Of a stretch of DNA of 64,000 nucleotides, positions 37,519 to 47,105 are shown piece by piece; within the stretch, counting starts at the first letter, position 1; each line of letters begins with the position of its first letter. Both the position numbers and the translations under genes were made by a program. The stretch is from Brevibacterium gallinarum (lineage in GTDB: Bacteria > Actinomycetota > Actinomycetes > Actinomycetales > Brevibacteriaceae), in assembly GCF_014836885.1 (NCBI RefSeq), contig NZ_JACSPY010000013.1, forward strand, positions 1 to 64,000. The letters run 5' to 3'. The notes under the pieces are model-generated. The model saw nothing but the letters and a program-made list of their open reading frames with translations, did no database searches and was not told where the DNA came from.

Positions 37519-38334
37519 TCAGGTGTTGTCGTGTGTGCGGGCCTCGGCCTTGAGCCAGGCCTGGTAGCGGCGCATGCCGCGCAGCCATCGGTCGTAGTCG
37601 GAGCCCTTCATCTGGAACATCTCGGCGACTTCCGGGTGGGGCAGGATGAGGAACGTGCCGTCGTCGATCGCGTCCATGACACGGGCGGCGACGTATTCGG
37701 GGCTGAGCAGCTCACCGGCTTCGGCGACCGAACGGCTGGCAACGCGTTCGGCGGGGTCCGCGCTGTCGAGCCCGGCCATGAGCAGTTCGGTGCGCACGCC
37801 CATCGGGCACAGGCAGGCGACCTGGATGCCGTCCTCGCCGTAGGTGACGGACAGCCATTCGGCGAAGGCGAGCGCGGCGTGCTTGGACACGGCGTAGCCG
37901 GCCTGCCCTATCTGGGTCAGCAGGCCCGCCGCCGAGGCGGTGGAGACGAAGCAGCCTGCTCCCCTGGCCTGCCAGGTGGGGATGAGCGCCTGGGCGGCGC
38001 GGATGTGGGCGCGCAGGTTGATGTCGAGGACCGCGTCCCAGTCGGCGTCAGATGCGCCGAGCCCGCGCGCACCGGCGATGCCGGCATTGGCGACGTAGAG
38101 GTCGATCTCACCGAGTTCGGCGCGGGTGCGGGCGAGGAGTTCGGTGATGCCGTTCTCGGATGCGCAGTCGCCCTGCCAGGCACGGCAGCCGAGTTCGGAA
38201 GCGATCACGGAGACCGTGTCGGCGACGTCGGCGAGCATCACGAAGGCGCCGCGGTCGATGAGCTGTGCGGCGATGGCCCGGCCGATGCCGCCGGCGCCGC
38301 CGGTGACGATGGCGACTGCGCCTGAGACGTCCAT
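37519..38334 (-). CDS. Short-chain dehydrogenase/reductase
   Basis: 271 residues from ATG 38334, with AAGGGG 5-6 bases upstream; an in-frame upstream start adds 17 residues without homology. It has the TGGAGGIG nucleotide-binding motif (residues 10-17), VANAG, and the catalytic Ser/Tyr/Lys in [11 protein letters not shown] and GYAVSKHA. It is the first gene of the minus-strand catabolic run and is divergent from the second acyl-CoA ligase, sharing a promoter region that contains a palindrome. Confidence 0.86.
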   Translation of the reverse strand: MDVSGAVAIVTGGAGGIGRAIAAQLIDRGAFVMLADVADTVSVIASELGCRAWQGDCASENGITELLARTRAELGEIDLYVANAGIAGARGLGASDADWDAVLDINLRAHIRAAQALIPTWQARGAGCFVSTASAAGLLTQIGQAGYAVSKHAALAFAEWLSVTYGEDGIQVACLCPMGVRTELLMAGLDSADPAERVASRSVAEAGELLSPEYVAARVMDAIDDGTFLILPHPEVAEMFQMKGSDYDRWLRGMRRYQAWLKAEARTHDNT

Positions 38335-38397
38335 GGGTGCCCCTTCTGAAGAATTCTCCTGCTGCGTCTGTGATGCAGGTGACATCTCAACTTATAG

Positions 38398-38413
38398 TTG
38401 ACGTAAGCGTCAA
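38398..38413. promoter_or_regulatory. Palindromic operator in the divergent catabolic promoter
   Basis: TTGACG-TAAG-CGTCAA is a perfect 6-base inverted repeat in the 126-base gap between the SDR gene (minus) and the acyl-CoA ligase (plus). A second weaker repeat AACG-AA-CGTT lies just downstream (near 38427-38436). The TetR gene two genes further on is the natural candidate to bind here and control both directions. Confidence 0.62.
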
Positions 38414-38460
38414 TTTCAAGAACTAACGAACGAACGTTTACCTCCTGGAAGGAGATCCTC

Positions 38461-39963
38461 ATGTCGCAGGTGTCGCTTCTCGACCCGCTGCTGGAGCACG
38501 CGCGCACCCGGCCGGAGCACATCGCGGTGCGCGGCCCGCGCGCCGCGCAGCGCACATCCCTGACCTTCTGGCAGTTGGCCGATGCGATTGCCGCGCGTGC
38601 ACTCACACTGCAGGCCTCCGGTCTCAGACCGGGTGAGCGCGTCGGTCTCATCGCACCGACCTGCCCGGAGTTCCTCGTCGAATTCCTCGCCGTCGAGGCC
38701 TGCGGAGCGATCACTGTGTGCCTCAATCCCCTTTCGACGGTTCCCGAACTGAGCTTCGTGCTCTCCGATTCCGGTGCCAGCCGCCTCATCATGCACCCGA
38801 TCTGCCCCGAGGCCGGCACGGCTGCCGCCGAGTCGCTCGGTATCACCGCCGAGCTGCTGACCCCCGTCGACATGGATGAACTCCCGGCAGCGCGCCCGGA
38901 TTTCACCCCGGTGACCCGGGACCTGGAGGACTGCGTGCTGCTGCTCTACACCTCGGGCACCACCGGCCGCCCGAAGGGGGCGATGCTCTCAGCGCGCACC
39001 CTGCTCACCGGTGTCACCGCCGCCGAGGCGGTGGCCGGCCTGTCCCCTGCCGACCGGGCTGGCACCGCACTGCCGCTGTTCCACGTCTTCGGGCTCGGTT
39101 CGGTGGCCTACCCGGTGCTGGCCAACGGCGCCGCCATCACGCTGCTGCCGCGCTTCGATGCCGATGAGCTGCTGGAGACGATCATCGCCGACGAGCTCAC
39201 GATCGTCGCAGGCGTGCCGACGATGTGGAATGCGCTCACCCACTCCACTGCCCACGAGGACGTCACGACTCCGCAGCTGCGCTTGGCGCTCTCAGGTGGG
39301 GCGGCGATCTCACTGGACCTCATGCGCGCCTTCCACACCCGGTTCGGCGCCTCGATCACCGAGGGCTACGGGCTGACTGAGACCTGCGCGTTCGGCACGT
39401 TCAACGCCGCCGAGGGTGAGGACAAGATCGGCTCGGTCGGCCTGCCTGCCCCGACGATGGACGTGCGGATCGTCGATCCTGCCACCGGTCAGGCGTGCGG
39501 GCCCGGGCAGACCGGGGAGGTGCGGCTAGGCGGCCCGCTCGTGATGCTCGGCTACTGGAACCGACCCGAGGCCACCGCTGAGGCGTTCGATGCCGACGGG
39601 TTCTTCTGCACCGGGGATCTCGGGCATGTCGATGAGGACGGCTATCTCTACATCGTCGACCGGCTCAAGGACCTCATCATCCACGGCGGCTACAACGTCT
39701 ATCCGCGTGAGGTCGAGGAGGTTCTCTACGCCCATCCGCAGGTCTTCGAAGCCGCTGTCATCGGGGCTGCCGACGACCATTACGGCCAGCAGGTCGCCGC
39801 TGTCGTCACCCCGATGCCCGGCGCCGAGCTGACAGATGATGAGATTGAGGCGTGGTGCCGGCAGTCGCTGTCGGCGTATAAGATCCCGCGCATCATCCGC
39901 ATCGTCGACGGCCTGCCGAAGGGCCCGACGGGCAAGATCCGCAAGCGCTCGATCGAACTGTGA
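38461..39963 (+). CDS. Acyl-CoA synthetase (AMP-dependent ligase)
   Basis: 500 residues from ATG 38461 with GGAAGGAG a few bases upstream. ANL motifs are present: LLLYTSGTTGRPKGAMLS, EGYGLTETCA, GYWNRPEATAEAFDADG, VDEDGYLYIVDRLKDL, NVYPREVEEVLYAHP and GPTGKIRKR with the catalytic lysine. It stands alone on the plus strand with its TetR regulator, opposite the main catabolic run, and probably activates the acid that the run degrades. Substrate unknown. Confidence 0.87.
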   Translation: MSQVSLLDPLLEHARTRPEHIAVRGPRAAQRTSLTFWQLADAIAARALTLQASGLRPGERVGLIAPTCPEFLVEFLAVEACGAITVCLNPLSTVPELSFVLSDSGASRLIMHPICPEAGTAAAESLGITAELLTPVDMDELPAARPDFTPVTRDLEDCVLLLYTSGTTGRPKGAMLSARTLLTGVTAAEAVAGLSPADRAGTALPLFHVFGLGSVAYPVLANGAAITLLPRFDADELLETIIADELTIVAGVPTMWNALTHSTAHEDVTTPQLRLALSGGAAISLDLMRAFHTRFGASITEGYGLTETCAFGTFNAAEGEDKIGSVGLPAPTMDVRIVDPATGQACGPGQTGEVRLGGPLVMLGYWNRPEATAEAFDADGFFCTGDLGHVDEDGYLYIVDRLKDLIIHGGYNVYPREVEEVLYAHPQVFEAAVIGAADDHYGQQVAAVVTPMPGAELTDDEIEAWCRQSLSAYKIPRIIRIVDGLPKGPTGKIRKRSIEL

Positions 39964-39974
39964 AGGAGTGAGCG

Positions 39975-40649
39975 ATGACCATTCAGCGCCAGCCCGGTGC
40001 ACCGCTGACCGAGCGCGGCCGCCGCACCCGGCAGGCCCTCATCGATGCGGCGATCGACGTGTTCTATGAGCAGGGCTACTTCTCCACCCGGCTCTCGACG
40101 ATCACCGAGCGGGTCGGCTGCTCGACCGGCACGCTGTACACGTACTTCGCCAACCGGCAGGAGATCCTCGCCGCGATCATCGAGGAGTCCTACGCCCCGG
40201 TGGTCGCTGCCGATCATGCGTGGGGCGACCCGGACCATGATCCCGGCGCAGACGTGCCCGGCCCCGAGGCGCTCATCGCCAAGATCCGGAAGGCTACCGG
40301 AGTGTACGTGCGCCGGTACCGGGACAATGCCCGGGAGGTTGCGCTCATGGATCAGGTCGCTGCGGTCGATCCGGAGATCCGGGATATCCGGCTGGCGCGC
40401 AACCGGGTGTTCTACCGGCGCAACAGACGCAGCATCGAGCAGATGCAGGCAGCCGGGCACATCCGCACCGACCTCGACCCGGACCTGACGGCCAAGGCGC
40501 TCTCGGCAATGGTGAGCCGCACGTGCAAGTCGATCTACGTCGACGAGCCCCAGCAGCGCTACTGCAGCGAAGCAGGAGTCGAGGAACTGGCCGACAAGCT
40601 CTCACAGCTGTGGGTCTCGGCCCTCGAGCTCGCCCCCGGGCAGCGCTGA
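39975..40649 (+). CDS. TetR family transcriptional regulator of the catabolic locus
   Basis: 224 residues. The helix-turn-helix lies near residues 40-62 (LSTITERVGCSTGTLYTYFANR), followed by a helical effector domain. It starts 11 bases after the acyl-CoA ligase with GAAGGAG upstream, so the two are cotranscribed. Inference: it represses both divergent units through the 38398-38413 palindrome and is released by an acyl-CoA ligand, as in FadR/KstR-type control of actinobacterial fatty-acid or sterol genes. Confidence 0.85.
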   Translation: MTIQRQPGAPLTERGRRTRQALIDAAIDVFYEQGYFSTRLSTITERVGCSTGTLYTYFANRQEILAAIIEESYAPVVAADHAWGDPDHDPGADVPGPEALIAKIRKATGVYVRRYRDNAREVALMDQVAAVDPEIRDIRLARNRVFYRRNRRSIEQMQAAGHIRTDLDPDLTAKALSAMVSRTCKSIYVDEPQQRYCSEAGVEELADKLSQLWVSALELAPGQR

Positions 40650-40674
40650 GAGACTCGCCCCGGGCAGCGCTGAG
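40629..40674. repeat. Near-perfect tandem duplication over the TetR stop codon
   Basis: CTCGCCCCCGGGCAGCGCTG at 40629-40648 (continuing with AG) recurs at 40654-40674 with one C missing. The first copy encodes the last residues and the stop codon of the TetR protein; the second lies just downstream. It looks like a slippage duplication. Confidence 0.6.
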
Positions 40675-40725
40675 CGCTCAACACTGCGCGCTGGGCCCCG
40701 CGCCTCGGGCTTACGGGACTGGCGG

Positions 40726-41361
40726 TCAGGCTTCGTCGATGTCGTCGAAGCGGGAGATGTCGCCGGCGCCGATCCGGCGCACGACCGGCGAGCCGGGTGT
40801 GAAGTCGATGACCGAGGTCGGAGTGGTGCCGGGCACGCCGGAGTCGATGATGACGTCGACGTGCTTGCCGAGCGCCTCCGCGACGTCCTCAGCGTGGGTC
40901 AGCGGCTCCTCGTGATCGGGCAACAGCAGCGTTGAGGACAGGATCGGCTCGCCGACCTCCTCGACCAGTGCCAGTGCGGTGGCGTTCTGCGGAATCCGGG
41001 CGCCGACCGAGTGCTTCTTCGGGTGCATCATCTTCCGCGGCACCTCCTTCGTCGCCTTCATGATGAAGGTGTAGGGCCCCGGCGTCAGGGACTTGATGGT
41101 GCGGAACGCGTAGTTGTCGACGATGACGAACTGGCCCAGCTGCGCGAAGTCGTGGCACATGAGCGTGAAGTGGTGCTTGGAGTCGAGCTGGCGGATGCGG
41201 ATGATCCGCTCGATGCCGTCCTTGTTCTCCAGCGCGCACCCGAGCGCATAGCAGGAGTCGGTCGGGTAGGCGACGAGACCGCCATCGGCGATGGCCTTGG
41301 CGGCCTGGCGGATGAGCCGCGGCTGCGGGTTCTCAGGATGGATATCGAGTATCTGTGCCAT
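40726..41361 (-). CDS. YciO/TsaC-family protein (L-threonylcarbamoyladenylate synthase-like)
   Basis: 211 residues. IADGGLVAYPTDSCYALGCA, RIIRIRQLDSKHHFTLMC, LTPGPYTFIMKAT and VGARIPQNATALALVEEVGEPILSST follow the YrdC-like fold pattern; the KxR/SxN site residues in these segments bind RNA or nucleotide. Length and the HHFTLMC segment favour the YciO branch over TsaC1, whose role in tRNA t6A synthesis is less clear. It lies convergent to the TetR gene. Confidence 0.82.
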   Translation of the reverse strand: MAQILDIHPENPQPRLIRQAAKAIADGGLVAYPTDSCYALGCALENKDGIERIIRIRQLDSKHHFTLMCHDFAQLGQFVIVDNYAFRTIKSLTPGPYTFIMKATKEVPRKMMHPKKHSVGARIPQNATALALVEEVGEPILSSTLLLPDHEEPLTHAEDVAEALGKHVDVIIDSGVPGTTPTSVIDFTPGSPVVRRIGAGDISRFDDIDEA

Positions 41362-41402
41362 TGGCCAAGTCTATCGAGACATGCAGGCGGTGCACACCGG
41401 TC

Positions 41403-41624
41403 TCAGTCCAGTCCGGGAACCCGCCGTCGGGCCATGAGCGTCACTGCGGTGGCGACGGCGACTGCGGCCAGTGCTGTGAGGCTGAGATGGGTGCCGTCTG
41501 GACGCAGCTCCTCACCTGCCTGCCCGGCCAGTGCCAAGAGCACGAGGGCGGCGAGCGCACACACAACTGCGGCGCTGACGACCCAGAGCAGAGCACTCAC
41601 GATGATGCTGAGGAGGGTTTTCAC
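41403..41624 (-). CDS. Small membrane protein of unknown function
   Basis: 73 residues from ATG 41624, with two hydrophobic helices (residues 5-33 and 46-63) separated by a short polar loop, and an arginine-rich C-terminus (ARRRVPG). It lies 24 bases downstream of the AI-2E transporter stop on the same strand, so both may be transcribed together. No family recognised. Confidence 0.6.
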   Translation of the reverse strand: MKTLLSIIVSALLWVVSAAVVCALAALVLLALAGQAGEELRPDGTHLSLTALAAVAVATAVTLMARRRVPGLD

Positions 41625-41648
41625 GACTGCGCCTACCTGCAGGGGCGG

Positions 41649-42884
41649 TCAGTCGAGGTCGATGACCGCGCGCTTCGGTGAGCGACCGGGGGCTGCCGTT
41701 TCGCTCATCGTCAGCCCCGGCTGGGAGTCCTCCACCGCCTCGGTGTGAGACTCCTCACCTGAATTGTCCATCGACTCGCTCGGGCTGGCAAGGAGCGGGG
41801 ACTCTGCAGCGCGCACATCGGAGGCGACAAGCAGGTTGATCCAGCGGGCGCGCGGGTCGGCGTCGACGAGCAGCGCCTTGACCAGCAGGGTCGCCGGCAG
41901 GGCCAGCAGCGCACCGAACCACCCGAGGACCCACACCCAGAACAGCAGGGACAGGAACGAGATGAAGGGGGTGACGCCGACGGACTGGCCGGTGAACTTC
42001 GGCTGGATGATCGCCTGGATGACGAAGTTGAGCAGGCTGTAGGCGATGACGACCCACAGGGCGTCCCACCAGCCGCCTTCGATCAGCGCCATGATGGCCG
42101 GCGGCACCAGGCCGATGACGAAGCCGATGTTGGGGATGTAGTTGGTCAGGAACGCCAGCACACCCCACACGAGCGCCAGCGGCACGCCGATGATGATGAG
42201 GGCGACGACGTCGAGGGCGGCGACGATGAGGCCGAATACGGTGGCGACGACCCAGTAGCGGCGCACGCCCACAGCGAAGGTGTTCATCGCCTGCACGAAG
42301 CGCGGCTGCACGCCCGAGGCCAGGGTCATGCGCCGCGGGAAGGCCAGAGAGTCCATGAGGATGAAGAAGGTCGCCATGATCGCCGTCGTCACGAGCGTCA
42401 CGACCAGAGTCGCGTTCGACAGCACCTCGCGCAGCGCAGCGGCGAGCTGGTTGACGTCGAAGTTCGCCATCTGCTCCTTGACGAACTCGGGAGTCAGACC
42501 CAGCGATGAGCTGCCGGCGAGCAGGTCGCGGTAGAGGCTGTCGAGCTCATCGGAGTATTCGGGGATGACGAGGACGAGTTCGGCAATCGACCAGCCGGTG
42601 ACTGCGAAGAAGGCCGCCACGACGCTGAGCACCAGCAGCACGGTCACAACAGCGGCAGCGGCGGCCGGGACGCGGCGGCGGATCAGCCAGGCCTGCACCG
42701 GATAGGCGACGATCACGAGGTTGAAGGCCAGGAACACCGGGGCGATGATGAGCTGGAGGTCCTTGATGAATCCGACGGCGAAGAACAGCCCGGCCAAGCC
42801 GAGGACGATGATCGTGAACCGCGGCAGCGCCCACTCCCGGGGCCGGACCGCCTCAGCGGTGCCCGACCGGCCTGCGCTGGTCAA
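41649..42884 (-). CDS. AI-2E family transporter
   Basis: 411 residues with about eight membrane helices. The pattern ([46 protein letters not shown] near the start, then [31 protein letters not shown] and [27 protein letters not shown]) is typical of the AI-2 exporter-like family, whose substrate is mostly unproven. The start is TTG 42884, which overlaps the stop of der (TTGA). The C-terminal 70 residues are polar and serine/glutamate-rich. Confidence 0.83.
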   Translation of the reverse strand: MTSAGRSGTAEAVRPREWALPRFTIIVLGLAGLFFAVGFIKDLQLIIAPVFLAFNLVIVAYPVQAWLIRRRVPAAAAAVVTVLLVLSVVAAFFAVTGWSIAELVLVIPEYSDELDSLYRDLLAGSSSLGLTPEFVKEQMANFDVNQLAAALREVLSNATLVVTLVTTAIMATFFILMDSLAFPRRMTLASGVQPRFVQAMNTFAVGVRRYWVVATVFGLIVAALDVVALIIIGVPLALVWGVLAFLTNYIPNIGFVIGLVPPAIMALIEGGWWDALWVVIAYSLLNFVIQAIIQPKFTGQSVGVTPFISFLSLLFWVWVLGWFGALLALPATLLVKALLVDADPRARWINLLVASDVRAAESPLLASPSESMDNSGEESHTEAVEDSQPGLTMSETAAPGRSPKRAVIDLD

Positions 42885-44428
42885 CGGCCCTTCCTCTTCT
42901 CCCGGATCCGCATGCTCACATCGATCGGGGTGCCGGTGAAGCCGAAGGTCTCCCGCAGCCGCCGGGTGATGAACCGGCGGTAGCTGGGGTCGAGGAACCC
43001 GGTGGTGAAGAGCACGAACTTCGGCGGCCGGGTGGAGGCCTGCGTGCCGAAGAGGATGCGCGGCTGCTTCCCGCCGCGCAGCGGGTGCGGATTGGCAGCT
43101 GAGAGCTCGCCGAGGAAGGCGTTGAACCGGCCGGTCGGGATGCGGGTGTCCCAGCCTTCGAGAGCCGCCTCCATGGCGGGTACGAGCTTCTCGGCGTGCC
43201 GGCCGGTCTTGGCGGAGATGTTGACGCGCGGGGCCCAGGCGACGTGGCCGAGATCGCGTTCGATCTCGCGTTCGAGGAAGTGGCGGCGCTCCTCATCGAG
43301 CAGGTCCCATTTGTTGAAGGCGAGCACGAGTGCACGGCCGGCGTCGAGGACGAGGCGGATGATCTTCATGTCCTGATCGCTCAGCGGCTCATTGGCCTCC
43401 AGCAGCACGACGGCGACCTCGGCGCGCTCGAGCGCGGTCTGGGTGCGCAGGGCCGCGTAGAAGTCCGCCCCAGAGGACTGACGGGCGCGCTTGCGGATGC
43501 CGGCAGTGTCGATGAAGCGCCACTGCCTGCCGCCGAGTTCGACGAGTTCGTCGACCGGGTCGCGGGTGGTGCCGGCGGTGTTGTCGACGATGACGCGTTC
43601 GGTGCCGACGAGCTGGTTGAGAAGCGAGGACTTGCCGACGTTGGGCCTGCCGACGAGGGCGATGCGGCGCGGGCCGCCGACCTCTTCGGTCTGCCCGGTC
43701 GCCGAGACCTCCGGCAGCATCTCCATGATCGCGTCGAGGAAGTCGGCGACTCCCCGGCCGTGCATGGCGGAGATCGGGTGCGGTTCGCCCAGCCCGAGTG
43801 ACCAGAGTTCGGCGGCCATGAGTTCGCCGCGTTCGTCATCGACCTTGTTGGCTGCCAGCAGCACCGGCTTGCCCGACCGGCGCAGCATCCGCACGACGTG
43901 TTCGTCGGTGGCCGTCGGCCCGGTGGTGGCGTCGACGACGAAGACGACGCCATCGGCCATCCGCACGGCGATCTCGGCCTGCTCGGCGATGCGGGAGGCC
44001 ATGCCGCGCGAATCGATGTCCCAGCCGCCGGTGTCGACGAGGGTGAGCGGGCGGCCGTTCCATTCGGCGTGGTAGCTCACCCGGTCGCGGGTGACGCCGG
44101 GGACGTCTTCGACGACGGCCTCGCGGCGCCCGAGGATCCGGTTGACCAGCGTCGACTTGCCCACGTTGGGCCGGCCGACGATCGCGAGCACCGGGGCCGG
44201 TCCGCGTCCGCCGTCTTCGGCCTCGATGACACCGTAGGCTTCGAGCAGCTCCCGGTCCTCCTCTTCCAGTTCGTACTGGTCGAGGCCGGCGCGCAGCGAG
44301 GCGGCGCGCTGTTCGGCGTCATCGTGGTCGATCGCCTGCACGCGCTCGGGCAGCGAATCGTCGGGGTGCTCGACGAATCCGTCGGCAGGCTGGGATCCGG
44401 GCTCCTGTGCGGAGGGTGACATGGTCAT
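42881..44428 (-). CDS. der: Ribosome-associated GTPase Der (EngA)
   Basis: 515 residues, longer than the usual 435-490 because of an acidic N-terminal extension of about 75 residues before [17 protein letters not shown]. There are two G domains: the first with [15 protein letters not shown] and ANKVD, the second with [17 protein letters not shown] and FNKWD. The C-terminal KH-like domain is present. Der is an essential 50S assembly factor. It overlaps cmk by one base (TGATG) and precedes the AI-2E transporter. Confidence 0.95.
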   Translation of the reverse strand: MTMSPSAQEPGSQPADGFVEHPDDSLPERVQAIDHDDAEQRAASLRAGLDQYELEEEDRELLEAYGVIEAEDGGRGPAPVLAIVGRPNVGKSTLVNRILGRREAVVEDVPGVTRDRVSYHAEWNGRPLTLVDTGGWDIDSRGMASRIAEQAEIAVRMADGVVFVVDATTGPTATDEHVVRMLRRSGKPVLLAANKVDDERGELMAAELWSLGLGEPHPISAMHGRGVADFLDAIMEMLPEVSATGQTEEVGGPRRIALVGRPNVGKSSLLNQLVGTERVIVDNTAGTTRDPVDELVELGGRQWRFIDTAGIRKRARQSSGADFYAALRTQTALERAEVAVVLLEANEPLSDQDMKIIRLVLDAGRALVLAFNKWDLLDEERRHFLEREIERDLGHVAWAPRVNISAKTGRHAEKLVPAMEAALEGWDTRIPTGRFNAFLGELSAANPHPLRGGKQPRILFGTQASTRPPKFVLFTTGFLDPSYRRFITRRLRETFGFTGTPIDVSMRIREKRKGR

Positions 44429-45093
44429 CAGGCTTTCTGTGCGGCGGCGACGAGTGCGAGGACTGCGCCGACCGACTGGTCGAAATCGATGTGGGTGGTG
44501 TCGAGCGTGTGCACGCCGTCTGCTGCGGTGAGGAAGCTCGTCGTCTGCGCGTCCTTGGCATCGCGGCCGAGGGTGACGTCGCGGGTGGCGGCCACCGCCT
44601 CGGCGCCGGCATTGCCGTGGGTCTCCTTGGCACGGCGGGCCACACGCACCTCGTCATCAGCGGTCATGAGGATGCGGACCGGGGCGTCGGGAGCGACGAC
44701 GGTGGTGATGTCGCGGCCTTCGACGACGATGCCGGGCTCAGCTGCGGCGATGATCTGCCGCTGCAGTTCGATGAGCTCGCTGCGCGCCTCAGGTACGGCC
44801 GAGACGACCTGCACGCTGGCCGAGACCTCTGCCGAGCGGATCTCCTCGGTCACGTCGATGCCGTCGACGGCGACGGTCGGGGCGCTCGGGTCGGTGGAGA
44901 TCTCCAGGTCAGCGCCGCGGACGAGTTCGACGACGTCGCCGGGGTCGGTGATGCCGCGGGTCATGCACAGCCAGCCCATCGCCCGGTACATCGCCCCGGT
45001 GTCGAGGTAGGCGTAGCCGAGGCGGGCGGCCACGGCCTTCGAGACGCTGGATTTTCCGACGCCGCTGGGGCCGTCGATGGCGATAACGGTCAT
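44428..45093 (-). CDS. cmk: Cytidylate kinase
   Basis: 221 residues from ATG 45093 ([16 protein letters not shown]); a longer frame upstream has no homology. GPSGVGKSS is the Walker A motif, [10 protein letters not shown] is the CMP-binding signature, and [10 protein letters not shown] follows. It makes CDP from CMP using ATP. Its start overlaps the stop of tyrA by 4 bases, and its stop overlaps der by one base. The order rluB-tyrA-cmk-der places it in a core cell-maintenance operon. Confidence 0.95.
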   Translation of the reverse strand: MTVIAIDGPSGVGKSSVSKAVAARLGYAYLDTGAMYRAMGWLCMTRGITDPGDVVELVRGADLEISTDPSAPTVAVDGIDVTEEIRSAEVSASVQVVSAVPEARSELIELQRQIIAAAEPGIVVEGRDITTVVAPDAPVRILMTADDEVRVARRAKETHGNAGAEAVAATRDVTLGRDAKDAQTTSFLTAADGVHTLDTTHIDFDQSVGAVLALVAAAQKA

Positions 45094-46190
45094 TCCTGTC
45101 CTTCGTGTTCGATCACGGCTTCGGGAACCCACCAGCCGCGGGAGGTGAGGCCCTCTTCGAGTTCGCGCTGCCGTGCCGGCACGACAGCGACTTCGACACT
45201 GCCCAGCTTAACGCCGGTGGCGTGCTCGATCCGGATGTCCTCGATGTTGATGCCGAGTTCGCCGACGTCGGCGAAGAGCTTGCCGAGCATGCCGGGGGTG
45301 TCGTCGATGAGGACGGTGATCTCGGCGTACTTCTGCGGTGCCTGGCCGTGCTTGCCGGGGATCCGGTCGTAGCCGTCGTTGCCGGCGGTGATCGTCTGCG
45401 CGATCGTCGCGATCGATCCCGGTTCCAGGTCGAGGGCGCTGATGAGGGTGTCGAGGTCTGTCCGGATGGCGGTGAGCACGTCGCGGACCTCGGCGGCGTT
45501 GCCGGCCAGGATCTGGGTCCACAGGCTGGCGTCGGAGGCGGCGATGCGGGTGACGTCGCGCAGTCCCTGCCCGGCCAGTGCCACTCCGTCGGCGGGCATG
45601 TCGACGAGCTGGGCGGCCATGAGGCTGGCCATCACCTGCGGGGCGTGCGAGACGCGGGCGACTGAGGAGTCGTGGAACTCCGGATCGAGGTGGACGACGG
45701 CCGCGCCGACATCGGTGGCCAGCGCGACGATCTGGGCGAGGCGCTCAGCCGGGGTGTCGTCGTCGGAGCACACCACCCAGGGCCGGCCGACGAACAGGTC
45801 GTCGCGGGCGGCGATCGCCCCGGACTTCTCGCGGCCTGCCATCGGATGGGAGCCGATGTAGCGGTCGAGGTCACCGGCTGCGCAGGCTGCGCGCACCTCA
45901 TGCAGCAGCACGGTCTTGACGCTGGCGACATCGGTCACGGTCGCCTCGGGGAACCGCTCGAGTGCGGTGAGGATCGCCTGGCCGGCCACATCGGGCGGGG
46001 TGGCGACGATGACGACGTCGGTCGCCTCCGGTTCGCCGACGGTGCCTGCGCCGAGGTCGGCGGCCAGCCGCTGGGCGGTCGGTGACAGGTCGGCGAGCGT
46101 CACCGCGTGGCCGGCGCCGGTGAGCGCGAGTCCCAGTGAGGTGCCGAGCAGGCCGGTGCCGACGATGTGCACGCGCATCGTCTGGCTCAC
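45090..46190 (-). CDS. tyrA: Prephenate dehydrogenase with C-terminal ACT-like domain
   Basis: 366 residues. VHIVGTGLLGTSLGLAL binds NAD(P), GSHPMAGREKSG is the family signature, and a helical dimerisation domain follows (HDSSVARVSHAPQVMASL). Residues from about 290 (ITVLIDDTPGMLGKLFADVGELGINIEDIRIE) form an ACT-type regulatory domain, which suggests feedback control by tyrosine. It converts prephenate to 4-hydroxyphenylpyruvate. Its stop is coupled to cmk, and its start overlaps the stop of rluB by 4 bases. Confidence 0.93.
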   Translation of the reverse strand: MSQTMRVHIVGTGLLGTSLGLALTGAGHAVTLADLSPTAQRLAADLGAGTVGEPEATDVVIVATPPDVAGQAILTALERFPEATVTDVASVKTVLLHEVRAACAAGDLDRYIGSHPMAGREKSGAIAARDDLFVGRPWVVCSDDDTPAERLAQIVALATDVGAAVVHLDPEFHDSSVARVSHAPQVMASLMAAQLVDMPADGVALAGQGLRDVTRIAASDASLWTQILAGNAAEVRDVLTAIRTDLDTLISALDLEPGSIATIAQTITAGNDGYDRIPGKHGQAPQKYAEITVLIDDTPGMLGKLFADVGELGINIEDIRIEHATGVKLGSVEVAVVPARQRELEEGLTSRGWWVPEAVIEHEGQE

Positions 46191-47041
46191 AGGCCGACCG
46201 CCTGCATGAGCTCGCCGATCTCGTCGGGGCGCAGGTCGCGGACCTTGCCCTGGCGCTGTTCGGCCAGGGCGATCGGGCCGAAGTGGGTGCGCACGAGCCG
46301 GTCGACGGGGTTGCCGACGGCGTCGAGCAGGCGGCGCACGATCCGGTTGCGGCCTTCGTGGAGGACGAGTTCGACCAGCGCCCGGCCCGGTGTCGAGTCG
46401 ATGAGCTTGAAGGAGTCGACCCGGGCGATGCCGTCGTCGAGTTCGATGCCCTCGCGCAGGCGGGCGCCGACGTCCTTGGCGACCGCCCCGCGCACCTGGG
46501 CGAGGTAGGTCTTGGGGATCTCATAGGACGGGTGGGTCAGCCGGTTGGACAGCTCCCCGTCGTTGGTGATAAGCAGCAGACCTTCGGTCTCAGCGTCGAG
46601 GCGGCCGACGTGGAAGAGCCGTTCGGGCCGGTCGCGCAGGTACTCGGCCAGGCTCGGCCGGCCGTCGGGGTCGTCCATCGTCGAGACGACGCCGGCGGGC
46701 TTGTTGAAGGCGAGGTAGACGCGGTCGGGGGCGGTGACGATGCGCATCGAGTCGACGTGGACGGTCTGGGTCTCCGGGTCGATGCGGGTGCCGAGTTCGG
46801 TCACGATCTGCCCGTCGACCTCGACGCGGGCGTCGGCGATGAGCTGCTCGCAGGCGCGCCGGGAGCCGAGGCCGGCATCGGCGAGCACCTTCTGCAGGCG
46901 CACGCCGTCAGGCTGGTGGACGGCGTTGGCCGCCGAGGCGTTCTGCTGGGCGGTGCGCTGCGCGTGGCTGCGCTGTCGGCGGGTCGGGCGGTTGGACCGG
47001 TGGCCGGGTCCGCGAGGATTGCTGCGAGTCATAGGGGTCAT
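46187..47041 (-). CDS. rluB: 23S rRNA pseudouridine synthase B
   Basis: 284 residues from ATG 47041 (MTPMTR; ATG 47032 is an alternative). A basic 40-residue N-terminus precedes the S4 domain (VRLQKVLADAGLGSRRACEQLI), then the RsuA/RluB/RluE catalytic domain with the aspartate in HVGRLDAETEGLLLITNDGEL and NRIVRRLLDAVG. It modifies a uridine in 23S rRNA helix 89. It follows scpB with a 64-base gap, in the same order as in mycobacteria. Confidence 0.9.
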   Translation of the reverse strand: MTPMTRSNPRGPGHRSNRPTRRQRSHAQRTAQQNASAANAVHQPDGVRLQKVLADAGLGSRRACEQLIADARVEVDGQIVTELGTRIDPETQTVHVDSMRIVTAPDRVYLAFNKPAGVVSTMDDPDGRPSLAEYLRDRPERLFHVGRLDAETEGLLLITNDGELSNRLTHPSYEIPKTYLAQVRGAVAKDVGARLREGIELDDGIARVDSFKLIDSTPGRALVELVLHEGRNRIVRRLLDAVGNPVDRLVRTHFGPIALAEQRQGKVRDLRPDEIGELMQAVGL

Positions 47042-47105
47042 TGTCTCAAACCCGCACGTGGTTGCCGAACCGGGCACGAGGTGTGGCTGCGGGTCGTGCT
47101 GCCGC

